Assembly: GCA_951230915.1 (NCBI GenBank)
Contig: OX579638.1
Location: 4,854,696-4,918,695, forward strand
Direction of reading: 5' to 3'
DNA: 64,000 nt
Source: Antitrichia curtipendula
Lineage: Eukaryota > Streptophyta > Bryopsida > Hypnales > Leucodontaceae
Position numbers and translations under genes: made by a program. Shown piece by piece: positions 35,028 to 47,593 of this stretch. Numbering within the stretch: the first letter of the stretch is position 1; every line of letters starts with the position of its first letter. The notes beneath the pieces were generated by a model, which saw only the letters and a list, made by a program, of their open reading frames with translations, was not told the origin of the DNA and searched no databases.

Positions 35028-38000
35028 ATGGCACGATCCGAAGACGAAAGTCCCAACCCGTTCCTCGTGTTTGCAGACCACGAATACAGTGACCCTGGAG
35101 CCTGTATGAAACCATGTGCCGCCCAAGACGAAACCTCCAGCGGCTATCCTGAAGACTTCGCCAGCGCAAGCTCAGCGGGACCTGGACAGAGGCCAGCATA
35201 TGAAGAAGTGACAACGCAGCTCCAGCACTGCGAGAGTATTAATTACTCATGGACGAAAGCGCTGCTTCTGGACTGCGCAAGAGCCGTGGCGGAGGAGGAC
35301 ACACCTCGAATTCAGAGCCTCATGTGGACCTTGAACGAGAATGCCTCCCCTTATGGCGACTCCGACCAACGCCTGGCCTCGTACTTTGTTCAAGCCCTTT
35401 TCTGCAGGGTCACAGGGACGGGGGCTCGGTGCCTCCTGAGCCTTGGAGCTGCAGCGGAGAAAATGTTTTGCTTCGAATCCATGAGGAGCATGATTCTGGA
35501 GTTTCAGGTACTTCATGCTTAATTACATCAATCAACATATATGTACTGCTAGCTGAATCAGATCGATTCCTGTATATATCTCTGTACCAGTAAACGTACT
35601 AACGCAGCTGGAATCCAACACATGAAATACATGAAACCGGCCTATGAATTCAGACCCTTCGAAACCTATGAACTTCGCCACTTTTCATGGGTTCGGGTAA
35701 AATTTCATGTGTTGGATACTTGGATCCGATCTGTGCTACTACATTAAGATTAATGCAACTTAATTGGATCGGTCGAGATGGACCTAGCATTCATTTTATC
35801 AATGACAATTAACCAGATCTGTAAATATCGCTTCACACCTCAAGTCTTCATCGACTGAGCAAATTCAAGATCGCGTTCAATGAATTAAAACTTTTACAAT
35901 TCTATATATAATTTATTTGACATTGTGCAGTTGAGTCGATTTCAACCTTCCACATGAAAAATGGTACGTAATAGTCCAAAAATAATCACATGTGACCTGC
36001 ATATGATGCAATATGCATGAAGTGATGAATATCCAAAATTTCGTAATCAGAAAATTAAAATGTGTTTTCCCTTCAAACGTCATATGAAACTTTAGTATTG
36101 GACGATGACAATGTGGTGAAAGTGCATAAGAGAACCCAATCAGTTTGTTTTTTTAATTGAAAAAATCGTTCCTCTAGCAAGCACTTAGACTGCAGTTCGT
36201 TAGTGATAAGCACGAGCTAGCGCGCATGCCAGCAGACACGAAGTCAAACTGTATGATCGGTAAATGGAACGTCAACCCTATTACACATGCAGTGCCGGCC
36301 TGATTCATATGTACGTTTGAGTAATTCAATACTAAATTCAACTTGACCCTTTACGCCTGGTTGCAACGTTGGGACGTTGCTAATAACACTCTAATGTGCG
36401 TACGTGATTCCAAAGTTGACATTCCACGTTTCTACTAAACATTGTCCAAAACAAATTGATCAGAGTTTGTAGCATTATTGTTTATTTACTGAAAAAGGTT
36501 GCATACTTACTTGCATGTAACTTGCTTATATAATGTTTGCTGATAAGTGAAAACGTTGCATGTAGCTAAAAACGTACTAGCTGAAAATTTTAAGCTACAT
36601 GCGTCGTTTTTAACTACATGCCAATTTTGGAACATTCAATCAGTCATGATTTTCAACATTAGTTCACCCAAAAGATGCATATACGTAGCTAAAGAAGTTG
36701 CTCCAAAACGTTATGAAACACTTCAAAATAACCTAGCTAGTACTGCCTTCTACTAAATCACCTTGCGCAATTCATTCTCTGAATATTATTGCAAATGTGC
36801 GCGTGCAGGATGCCAGCCCCTGGACCACCTTCGGTCACGTCGCCGGCAACGGCGCCTTACTGGAAGCCATGGAAGGCGAGTCCAAGATCCACATCATCGA
36901 CATCTCCAGCACCTTCTGCACCCAATGGCCCACTTTCCTGGAAGCTCTCGCCACTCGTCCCGACGAGACCCCGCACGTCCGCCTGACCGCCATCGTGATC
37001 TCCCCGGAAGCCACCGCCCTGCTGGTGATGCAGCAAGTCACTCTCCGACTGCACCGCTTCGCCCGCCTCATGGGCGTGCCGTTCCAGAGCGAGGTCTTGC
37101 ACCAGTCGGCGTTGGCGGATCTGGACTTGGCGGTGCTGAATCTGAAAGAGGATGAGGCGCTGGCGATCAATTGTATTCAGACGTTGCATCATGCGTCTGA
37201 GGGGGCGGAGGGGGTGGACGAGGAGGGGCGGAGTGCGAGGGATCGACTGCTGGATACTTTTCGGAATGCCAAACCCAAGGTAAGAAAAGTTGTATGCATG
37301 ATTGTCGGAGATGTATTAATATATTGTTCTGAACTTAATTAGTTTAATAAGTTTACTGCGCTGGGGAATCATTCGCATTTCTCAAACCTCAATTCTAACA
37401 ATTTGGTGCATGTGTAGTGAGCAATTAAACTGGCATTACATGTGGAACTTCAAGCATGGAAAGAATAAACTGGTTTAGGCAACCAGGAGGTTGCGGAAAA
37501 AATACTTGCTGATCGATGTCGCGGATGAAATGCAATTTACGTTTGCGTTACTATTGGCACAGCCAGTTACTTAATGTAAACGTCACAGTGACGCATGGAA
37601 TACCGCCAACTGAACGAAATTGACGCTATGATACTTCATAACATTTTTGAAAGGAGCTTACTTATGAATTCATCACACTGTAGCTAGTAAAAAATCAAGA
37701 TCGGAAGGCATCATTCTCTAAACGTACGTCAATTGGTTTAAATTGTTTGCATGAAATCAATCCTAATTTGAGTTCATCGAGTGCCCTGAATGACTTTACA
37801 AGTACTAGGATCCACTATTTTACCTTTGTATCAATCAATCAGTCAGTCACCCTTATATATTAAGGTGGTAGCATCATATCCAATATATACAACAAAAGAA
37901 AGAATCAACAGATCCTAGATCGATGCCTCACTCTTCTGGCATCTTTGAACTTTGATTCACATACATTAATTTTTTTCACATTCAGTTGGAGAATTGTTTA

Positions 38001-39799
38001 GACTGAAGGAAGCCTCTACAATCAATCACGCCAGTAGCTCATCCCCATAAAATGGAAGCCCCAAATTTAACTGGCACCTGTGAGCATGTACAATTATTCA
38101 AGTAGCATGCATGCATGCAAGTTGTTACACACCATGAATAATTCGTCCATTCTTAATAAGGCATACATATTGATTTACTCCATTCATATTAAATATTGTT
38201 TTTTGTATGAATCTTGAGATGGTTGAATGCACATATTAAATACTCTAGTAAGTAAAACTTAGAATGGGCCACATCTGTTGGTACTGGTTGTCTGTCTTAA
38301 CACTGTTATATTAGTACTTTCAGTGAATGATGGATTAAAAAATTATATTCCTTGATCATTCAGTAGATGTGGCTCTATATATGTCGGAATTAGTGTATAC
38401 ATACATATATATTAGATTGAATTCGATACGTCGACTAATGGCCAGGGCCGCATGGTCTCTTTCTTTGGTGTAGATGCTGGTCCTGGTGGAGGATGAAGCT
38501 AACCTGGTGTGGCCAGCAGATTTTGTGGGCTGCTTCGGAGAGGCCCTCCGATTCTACGCGCTCTTCTTTGAGTCCCTGGAAGCCAGCTTCCCGCGCGCCA
38601 GTACCGCCCGACTCACGCTGGAAAGGACCTGCGCCAGAAAGCTCGTGAGCCTGCTCAGCTGCGACCCAGTAGAGAGTCGAGAAAGGCAGGAGACGGGCGC
38701 CGGATGGGACGCAAGGCTGCGGCAAGCAGGGTTCCAGCCCGTCACATTCAGTCCCGACGTCGTCGACGACGTCCAAGCGCTCCTCAAACGGTAATTAATA
38801 AACTGTAAACGAACTCACATATGAATTCTGTCGATCTTTAACCGCATAATTATAGATGCATGACGATCGATTACTATAGTTTGATTCAGAACAATATCCA
38901 TCACCAATCTCGGTACGTCTCTGGTGACATTGAATTTTTTAGGATTTAATTGAATGAATTGCAAGTAATTAATTTGTAGCTAGTTACGTACTGGTTCGTC
39001 CAAGGATCCTAAGCCATGTTTAATGTACATACATGTCCAAGTTGTGTTTCAAAGTTCAAGGACAGAATGATTGTACTATCATAAAGTTTATCCTAAAACT
39101 TTGAAAGCACATCGAACTGGCAGGGAGAGCTCAAAGGGTTGACAGAGACTGTCTTGAGACTTCAGGCTAATCAAGTTTTAAGACATGACGCTAAGTTGAC
39201 TGAACTCTTCTAGAATCCAAGTGCGGACAGTTTTTATTTTATTTTTATGGTTCCATCATCAGAGGACGTGCTTACATTGAATGCAGTATTATGTATTTTT
39301 GGTCTTCGATCTCCCTGTCAACCAAAAATCTAACGCATTCGCAATGGGTTCCTTATTATACTTATTATTGTAGACTAGATAATACTTGAGACAGAGCCAA
39401 GTGACTTGAGAGCATTATTAATCATGTATTGACATAAATTAGCCTCAGACATGACTGTTACCCACGTCCCAGATCGATCCTTTTCCGTTCTGGGACTCTT
39501 TCTGGGACGGAGTCTATAAACGTTTTCCCTGTGTTGAGTGATACATTAATTGTCATGATCTGAGTGGTAGCGAGCTTGCTTTGTTTTATTTAATTATCTT
39601 GGATTTCATCAACCAAATTCCACTGCTAGCTGGACATGGCTAATATATTTAACAGAGCACGGTGGTTGCAATCGGGTTTTCCAGGTACAAGAAAGGGTGG
39701 GGTCTTGACACCGTCGACAACCGACTTTACCTCACCTGGAAGGAGCAGGCCGTCATTTGCAGCACTGCTTGGAAGCTCATCACAACCCCGTCACAGTAA
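35028..39799 (+). CDS. SHR: GRAS-family transcription regulator, SHORT-ROOT type, 4 exons
   Basis: SHR proteins are mobile nuclear regulators that work with SCARECROW in ground-tissue patterning of vascular plants. Exons: 35028-35507, 36809-37279, 38474-38790, 39685-39799. All junctions keep frame; 460 residues. Motifs in order: LHR I (SWTKALLLDCARAVAEEDTP, SPYGDSDQRLASYFVQALFC, CFESMRSMILEFQ); SPWTTFGHVAGNGALLEA; VHIID variant IHIIDIS (about residues 187-193) followed by TFCTQWPTFLEALATRPDET, which is diagnostic of SHR; PFYRE region (FYALFFESLEASFPR, RERQETGAGWDARLRQAGF); SAW region (RYKKGWGL, LTWKEQAVI, AWKLI). Arabidopsis SHR is longer (531) owing to its N-terminus. The start is the first ATG in frame; the upstream in-frame codons are not ATG. 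Three introns of 0.9-1.3 kb are unusual, as GRAS genes of flowering plants are mostly intronless. Exons are strikingly GC-richer than the introns. Confidence 0.95.
35614..35716. repeat. Perfect 15-bp inverted repeat in SHR-like intron 1
   Basis: TCCAACACATGAAAT (35614-35628) and ATTTCATGTGTTGGA (35702-35716) are exact reverse complements 73 bp apart. Possibly a tiny MITE inside the intron; no target duplication is obvious. Confidence 0.7.
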
Positions 39800-42780
39800 T
39801 TCTAGCTCTAAAGTATATCTGAGCGACTGTTAATTAATTAATTAGAGGGAACGTTCGACGTTCAATTCATTCATTCATTCACCTCACGCGTAATGTAGGA
39901 GCACAAGTACAACCAGTGAACAGCTAGCCAGTAGAACAAATGTTCACTGCTAAAGGCCTAGGGAGAATTAAATTAAATTATAGGTAATACTGCAACAGCT
40001 GAGGGTGATTGATTATCATATTCACAATTAAATTAGAACAATTTTGAGTTGACAGCATTCAATTACTCGGCGTTCAAACTACAATTTGAAGCGCTCCTCC
40101 TGCTACCAGGAAGTCAATTTCTGGGGATCAGGGATGGCAGTAGGCCATGAATTGTGAACAGTTGAGTCGACGTAACTAGCTGACCCATGCGAACTCTGGT
40201 TCAATATTGTCAATTCAAGTATTTATTGGATTCTGCCTTGAACCCTGTTTTCATATTGCTGGCGGGGGCTTTAACTCGGGTGGGGGGTGTTAATTTAATT
40301 AACTGGGGTAATGAGTGACCTGTTCAAGACCACAACAGCAGCCCAGCACTAGATAATCTGACAGAGATCATGTAAAGATTACAGTCTAATGACAAGGAAA
40401 TAATGCCGGCTTAGGAAATGAGTTCAGAGGGATATGCATTTCAACTATTTAAGTCAGTCATTCAATTAATTCACTGATTCTTAGACTTTTGCTCTTGATT
40501 CCATTGCCAACTGGTGCGCTGAATAGAATAAAGTAAACTTAATAGACCAAATTTTCATTTCTGTACTGTTGTCATTCCTGTTCCGTGTGCAACTGCCTCA
40601 ACCAATAGAAGAAAGGAAAATATTTGCAAACGTTCTCCTTTCTTCTATTGGTTGAGGACAGAAATTTGTACGTGACACGGGTCCTGGCAAGCAGAATTTT
40701 GGTTGTCAACTTGCCTCCGGATTTGCGGCCTGCTTAGAGATGCTATGCAACGTGTTTCCTGAAAGTTTGAAGGTCCGTTTGCAAATGTGCAAATTAAGTA
40801 AAAGAGACTGATTTGGTGAAGTGTTCAAATGCAGTGCTTGTATGTCATGAGATTATTAGATTTCATCAATCAAATTCGTTAAATGGAAAAAATTTCATGA
40901 GATTCGCCCTTGAAAGTACTTGAAAGCACTTGAAAGTATTACTTCTCGCATGTTAAAAAGTGCCAATTCGAAGAATTTTATTAACTGATAGTGCTTCCAA
41001 GAGGTTCGTAGATGTTGGCTTGGACTGTCCAATAATGTGAGCACACATAATTGTACCCCCCACCTACTTAGTTGCATCGTGATGAATAACTCATTTTTTT
41101 ATTTTCAGAACCTAGATCTATGATTGCCATTCTCCTGTTATTCATGTGGTCAACACCAATCTCATAGAACAAGTCTTACCTGATTGTGATGGAGTTTGCA
41201 GACAGACTCTTGGCTCTCTTACATTTTTCTCCCCTAAAGCGTTGTAGCAGTTGACGCTCAGAGAATGAGCTGGTACAACTAGCCTACCCTGCTATTAAGA
41301 GTCACAACACGTGCACTCCCTCAAAAGTCTGTCCTTAAAAGGAAGGTTTTCTGACAGTATCCCATCAACATTATGCACCGCATGAATCACTCCTAAGTCC
41401 CAAACCAAACCGACTTGCGTTCACATCCAACTCACATGGAAGCCAGGCTGTAGCAGCAGCCTGCTGTCGGTGGTCAACAGAGCGTCGTCTGGTCAATGAC
41501 TCAGCCGACGTCTGCAGAAACGGGAAAGAAACTCAAGTCTCCAAAATTTCCGTTTGGGTTCTGACTAAACTTGCGAACTTCCTGTCTGCAGTACAGTACA
41601 CTGAGCGCGTGGGATGGCTTGCGTGAATCGCACTCCTTGGGCCAAAGCTCAGTAGCACCCAGTATTGACCAGACAGAGACTTACCAATTATGGAAAAGAA
41701 GACCGTTGACGACTCAATATTTTCTTCATGAATTTCTCGTTTAGTTGAAACTAATCGAAGCTAAATCAGTCTTTCCAGAAGTACCCCTAATAGATACCCG
41801 TTGCAGAAATTCGGCTCAAGGAGCCTGACATTAAGTCATTGATTTGCTGCGAAATCTGTAAATTGAATACTGCGCACTTATGTCTTGCATTTTGGGGTAG
41901 ATACATCATTTTAATCAGTTTGCGAATGCAACATTTGTTCGGAATCTCAATTTCAGAAAAGGTATATAATTGCGGAGAGATGTTGTGTGCAAATTTACTA
42001 TCCTTCTAAAGCAAATTTGGTTTATGGAAAACTTCTCATTATGTATGCAATTTCAAAGTGGCAGGTTGTGGACCAGTATAAGTAACAATAGACGACAAGC
42101 TTTCTATACGAAGAGGCGTGGCCATACTTAGAAATTTAGCAAAGTTGATACTGACACCACTTGCCTCTTAAGCCTTACCAACTGTGTGAAAAGATGAATC
42201 GCTATTCAAGGTTGCCTTGGTTGAGTCGTGTCAGTCCAGCTGCGGCCCTTGGAGGCCGTATGTTCCCCAAAAAATAAATAAAATGAAGCGCAATTAGGAA
42301 AACAGGGTCTATATGACAGACAAGAACAGGTCGCCAAATGGTTCACGTAGTACAAATACAAACAAAGAAAAAACCCCAACTACAAAGAAACATCCCCAAA
42401 TCCAGTCAACAAACGATGCAACTTCGACCAATTCGAGAGTTTTTCAAAGAGGCAGAACCTTTGTTCCACCGTTGATCAAACATATTAATGGTAACACACA
42501 ATCTCAAAGAGCTCTCATAAGAAAATGATGAAGCTCATCCTCAAAACTAAAAACGCTCATCCTGCCGGCTTCTAAACCTAATCTCCTACATTACGCATTC
42601 ACAGGGACCTATCAAAACTGGTACATCAGATCCTATACATATGATACAGAACACTGCTGCAAGGGGCTCAACATAGCCGTGCCACATTAGTGTTCGCTTA
42701 TCCACAGAAGTTATTGAAGGCAAATTAACATTTTTTTTCCTTTCACAACATGGAGCCACCAGTCCTGGAAAAAACCCTGT
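39800..42780. other. Region between the convergent SHR-like and ARM-repeat genes
   Basis: Holds the 3' ends of both genes and about 2.5 kb of unassigned, moderately AT-rich sequence. The only structure I see is the hairpin at 40596-40657. No further gene is recognised. Confidence 0.45.
40596..40657. repeat. Perfect 22-bp hairpin with 18-nt loop
   Basis: CCTCAACCAATAGAAGAAAG (from 40596, continuing GA) pairs exactly with the complement ending at 40657. The loop is 40618-40635. A perfect palindrome of this length is not expected by chance. It may be a small-RNA precursor, a minimal foldback element or a transcription-end structure; the sequence does not decide. Confidence 0.85.
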
Positions 42781-44592
42781 TCAGTACCGGATGGCGTGAG
42801 TTTCACTGGCGTCCGGATGGCAAGACTCTTGAACCCAAATCTTGTGCAACACCTTGAGCAGCTGCGAAGCTTTTCTTTTCGCTCGTGCAGTGCAATCGCT
42901 TTGGATGAGTAACAAGAGCTTCGTAGGTGCGCCGTGAGCCACCGCGGCCTCGCGCATGGCCATGGAGTCGCTGCACATGGAGCTTAAGGTTCCAGTTGCG
43001 TACTCTGTCCCGCGGTCGGAGACTTTGAGAATCAGCTCGACTAGTATCGGGACTGCGAGAGCGTGGTCGATGATGGCCGCTTTGCCTTCCTCGGTGGTGC
43101 AGAGAAGCTCCAGAGTTGCCAGAGCTTTCTCGGCGGAGGCTGAGCGCGCTCGAGGGAGCATCTCTAGGAGAGATGCAGCCGCGCCTACTTCTACGGCTCT
43201 GGGGAAACATGAAGAAAATCGGGGTTAGCACAACACAATTCATACAGAATTTTACAGAGTGCATCAAAACGACACATCAATCTCTCATTCTAACGCAATA
43301 CAACCACACAGTTCTTAGAGTCTGCAATACAATTGACGTTCTAAGTTGCTCTCCCCACTAGCGTGCAATCCTATCACTTCGAACAATTGTTTAGGATAAA
43401 CGCCGAAGCTTCGATCGGCTATGGAACGGATCAAAGCGAGCCCTAGAATTAGCGAAAGTACACTCAAACGACTACATTATGACCTTTAAAACGACGATTT
43501 AGAGAATCAGGACAGCATATTTGCCACAACATTATTGGATGCGGCACACTTCAATCAGATTCAACGTGAAATGTTGGGACCCAGAGTGTTGAGATTGAAT
43601 AGAACAGAGTGCGAATTAACGTGATGACCAAGGCGACGTTGATTCTCTCCCATCAAGTGCAAAAGTAGACTATATTGGGACCCTGGTATGAAAACAGTAA
43701 AGAGGTTTGAATGTAAATGAATTGAACGGGTACGAATTTACACTTACCGACGTCGATTTTCTTGGTGCAAGCACAACGCCAGCAACGTCCTCGTCGCCAG
43801 CTTCACCAGCTTCAAATGCTTCTCATCCCTCAACATCTCATTCAACGCTTCCATCACCCCCCTCGGCCTCTCCCCCATCGTCCCCTTGAACCCCTCCTCC
43901 AATGACAACTTCTCCAGCAACAAGCCCCCTTTCTCTCTCGCCTCCTGCCTCCCCTTCCTCACAAACCACATCACCACATCCAAAAACGCCGGAGTCGCCA
44001 TCTCCCTCACCGCAACTTCATCAAATTCCGCCAACGCCGCCAGGCAACCCAAGCTCTCTTCCAGAACATGACGCTCATCATTCACCGCAAGGTCACTAGA
44101 GAGTAAGAATGGAATCAAAGAGGAGGCCACTCCTGAGGAGGAAAGAAGGTCTCTGGAGTCGTGGCTGCTGCTTAGTTTGCTGTTTAGGGCACCGATCGTC
44201 GTCTTCGTGATGTTTCCTGCTTTGATTTCCGTCAAGAGGTCCTCCAAGTCGGGGTAGACGGAGCTGGAGCTGTTGGTGGAGCTGGTGGAAGTGGATGGGG
44301 AGCTTGAAATGGGGCCCGAGATTGGGATGTTGTCGGTGTGATCTAAGGGCGCCATGTCGTTGCAGTGAAGGACTGTTTGGGAATGGCGAAGCAGAAGCTC
44401 AGTGGGCGTGATAGGGTGTTGTAAGTCGGGGAAGTCGGGGTTCCTCGCTGGGGGAGTGCGCGGGCTTAAGACGGAACTCGCGCAATTGCCGAACATGCTG
44501 CAGATGAAGAGCTGACCGCGAGCTTGCTGCAGTCGCGCGTTTTGCTTCGGGTTGCGCATCTTGACGTTGTCGCCGGTTGTTGTGCCCACCAT
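42781..44592 (-). CDS. ARM-repeat protein related to plant U-box E3 ligases but without a U-box, 2 exons
   Basis: Exon 1 44592-43748 and exon 2 43198-42781, joined in frame across a 549-bp intron (GT/AG). 420 residues. The C-terminal two thirds is armadillo-like: NDERHVLEESLGCLAALAEF, REKGGLLLEKLSLEEGFKG, LVKLATRTLLALCLHQENR, then after the junction AVEVGAAASLLEMLP, EKALATLELLCTTEEGKAAI, LILKVSDRGTEYATGTLSSM and LLLLIQSDCTARAKRKASQL. The tail matches the ARM end of PUB20-24-type proteins (KVSDR..TE.A...L; AK.KA..LLK.L). The N-terminus is low-complexity and Ser/Thr-rich, with no U-box. The protein probably acts in protein interaction; function is inference. The start could instead be the ATG at 44559. 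Confidence 0.88.
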
Positions 44593-45560
44593 CAAGTGCT
44601 CGCAACCTCTTCCAATTCCACAGACGCGCTATGTACAAATCCTTAGGTCGAAATCACTCCAGAAATCCAACCAAAAAACACAAAACTACCAAAAATCGAA
44701 TTCCTACAAAGAAAAAAATCAAATATCAAAGTATCAGAAACTATCAATATATCAATGCCGAATCGATCATAGCCAAGCTCCTCCACGATAGCCCCTGTTT
44801 CTTATCGATACCACACCTTCGCTGTTGCAGCATTGTCACTCCGAAATTGAGACTCCGTCCTAGCAAGCTACGCCGAATTTCAAACGTACAACGGAATTGT
44901 CTCCTTGCTAGCTAGCTACCTTGCTTCCCTCCCCTGCTTGCATCCGAATCCCACGGCGCACCCTAGCGCAAGGTGCCACCTTTGGTCGCCCACGTCGAGA
45001 TTCAAGTTCTCGAAAAGTCTGGGAATGAGCGGGACATGCACGCAGCAGTCGCCACAGCTCTGCGTATGTGCCAGTAAGTTAGTGACCACCTTCCAACTTC
45101 CAAGTGCGTGAGTGTGAGTGACTGAGTGGCAGCGATTGAAGCTAAGTGCACAGAACATGCGACGGAGATCTTATGAGGGGGACGACGGAGAGCTAGTGAA
45201 TTACGTTACTAGCCAGCCAGAGAGCTTGACTGTACTTAACATTAAACTTCTCTTCAATGAGCCGAAATTTAGTTTTAATACCTGAAAGTCTGGAAGAGTC
45301 CGTCTGTGGGATTCAAAGCGGGCTGAGGAAGAACGCCAAAAGCGGAAAGCGTGTGTACGATTCGAAAACCTCGCCTCGGGAAGGGGGACTACTGGGTCCG
45401 CGATTTGTCTGTTGACTGGGACCCTGACTGGGCTGACTGAACTGAACGGGAGGACTGACTCAACTGACTGCAACGGGCTGGTGTGGGCCTGCGGATGTCT
45501 GCTCTTGCTTAGCTCCGCTTCAGACCTTCAGACCTTCAGTTCAGACCCACTTTGAAAAGC
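44593..45560 (-). promoter_or_regulatory. Upstream region of the ARM-repeat gene
   Basis: Balanced base composition, like the gene, up to about 45560, then falling into AT-rich desert. Probably promoter and 5' leader. The open frame at 45201-45473 shows no family features. Confidence 0.4.
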
Positions 45561-45884
45561 TGAGGCATAGGTAAACCCTTTATTTGTGTGTTAAAAAAAA
45601 AAACGGGGGGAAGGAAGAAGAAAGAAGGAAAGAGGCATGGCATCCATTACCTTAGCCCATAAACAACGCCAAGGACATTTTTCGGACGATGAATGACAAA
45701 GAATCTCTCCATGCAAGACAAAAGTGCAACTATTCATTTTTCAATTTTTGTGTGCAAAGGGAAGGTCTTCTACAGTAGCTTGACTTCCAATTAATACTTT
45801 TTGTATTTTTTTAAGCCAACAATTCACAAGGTACCAAAACAGATGATTTCCATAGTGATCGGGCTATTGTTTAAGGATTAAGTT

Positions 45885-46310
45885 AGGTTGTTTGTTTTGT
45901 TTTGTTTGATACAGTGAGATCTATGGAACTGTGCATCCCCCGGTCGCATCCTTGGTACCATCTAAAAGCTTTGTGCAAGGAAGGGTGCACAAGCTTTGTT
46001 TTGTGGCATTCTGATCTCGGTATGAAAGTTATGGTTTTTTTTAGTTACTTTTCAAAAATTAGAAAATCATTATTATATTATATTGTGGCAATGGGACAAA
46101 GCACACTAGTAGTCTTTAAATTAGGATATTTTGTTTTGTTTAATACAATAAGATCTTCAAAATCGTGCATCCATTGATCGTGTTATTGGTAATATTGGAA
46201 AGTTCTCTACAAGCAGGGGTGTATGGGCTTTGTTTCCTAATGTTTCAATTCACAATGTGAAAGTTATAGATTTTTTAGTTATTTTTGAATTAAAAAACTA
46301 AAAAAAATAC
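45885..46310. repeat. Two tandem copies of a unit of about 233 bp
   Basis: TTGTTTGATACAGTGAGATC near 45903 recurs as TTGTTTAATACAATAAGATC near 46136. CATCCCCCGGTCGCATCCTTGG corresponds to a diverged CATCCATTGATCGTG block, and GTGAAAGTTATAGATTTTTT-like words also pair. The copies are clearly diverged. A fragment of a third unit may follow near 46355. Confidence 0.7.
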
Positions 46311-47593
46311 TTTTATTTTTATTTACAAGGAGGGCATAGCCATTACTTTTGATACCCCAATGGTTGTGGTAATGGCATAGGGCATATTAGTTCCAATGAA
46401 AATGAAGTTCTAATTGCCTATTATAAGTGCATGATTTGCACATGGTAAACAAGTTGAATTTTGGTGAAGATGGTGTATGGCATGAAACACTTATTATATA
46501 TTGACATTGGTATATACTTATCACCAAAATCAATTGCAGTTTGACATGCTCATTACAAACAAAACGATTATAAATATTGTGACAAACTGCATGATATTAA
46601 AATTAAATAATTAAATAATAAATAATAAATAAATAAACAAAACAAGTAGCAAATCACAAATATCTCTACCTAAATAAATATGGTTTTTTTTGTACTAACA
46701 TCTCTTTTTATATGATCTTCAATACAAATTCACACGTCACTCACAATTCTACTACATGTAAGACTTGAATTCTTATGAATGGTTGGCCATGGCATGCCAC
46801 TATTACTTTTGTCACATGTTTCACTTACATTACCTTATTGAACTTTTGAACTTTTGAACCATAGTACACCATTGCTATGTTTCTCTCAATAATCAATATG
46901 AGTTTGAGGTTGCAACAGTCGTGCTATGGCATCACGGCAATTTCTTGAATAGAGTCAAAGGTTGCATAAAAGCTTTTTGTGTCCTTTTTACATCATCATT
47001 TTTTGGAATTTTTTTTTTTTTTTTTCTTCAAAAAACTTAGAGAGTGCGTGGGTTTCCATGTGGAAATAGTCTAAAGGTTAGTCTTAAAACCCATCCACGT
47101 TGTCTTTTATATAATAGATAAAATAAAATCATAAATGGAGAAAGAAAGTATGGAAAAGGGACAATATTTAGAGGAAGACATTGGAAGTAGTGTATTGTTG
47201 AACATGATTGTGCCATTCTATGATTCTACCATATTGTGTACTCATTGTATTATTTAAAGATGGATCCACTTAAGATTTTATGATGGATTTTAAGATGGAT
47301 GCATTTAAGGTATATCACCTATTTCAAACAATGGCCCCATTTGCAGAGTATAGGATGATCCATTTTTGCAAATGAGGGGAATATGATGTGGTTTAGCAGC
47401 TTTGTTGTTGTGTGACGTATAACACACTGACACCTTTTAATAACTCATTTTAGTTTTGCACTTTTCAAAAATAGATCATCCTATATGTATACATCAAGAG
47501 TAGGTTGAGTTGTAATTTACACTTCCTTAATTTTTACTAATTCCAAAATCAATGAAAAATTAACAAAAAAAATAGTGCAATCTTCATTATTTC
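46311..47593. other. AT-rich intergenic sequence
   Basis: No feature recognised. Confidence 0.4.

Noticed and set aside
35249..35593. Alternative plus-strand frame over the first SHR-like exon
   Set aside because: Frame-shifted reading of GRAS sequence with no family resemblance.
36835..37192. Two long minus-strand frames opposite the second SHR-like exon
   Set aside because: They are antisense to well-conserved GRAS sequence and arise from its high GC content.
38435..38776. Minus-strand frame of 113 codons
   Set aside because: Antisense to the third SHR-like exon.
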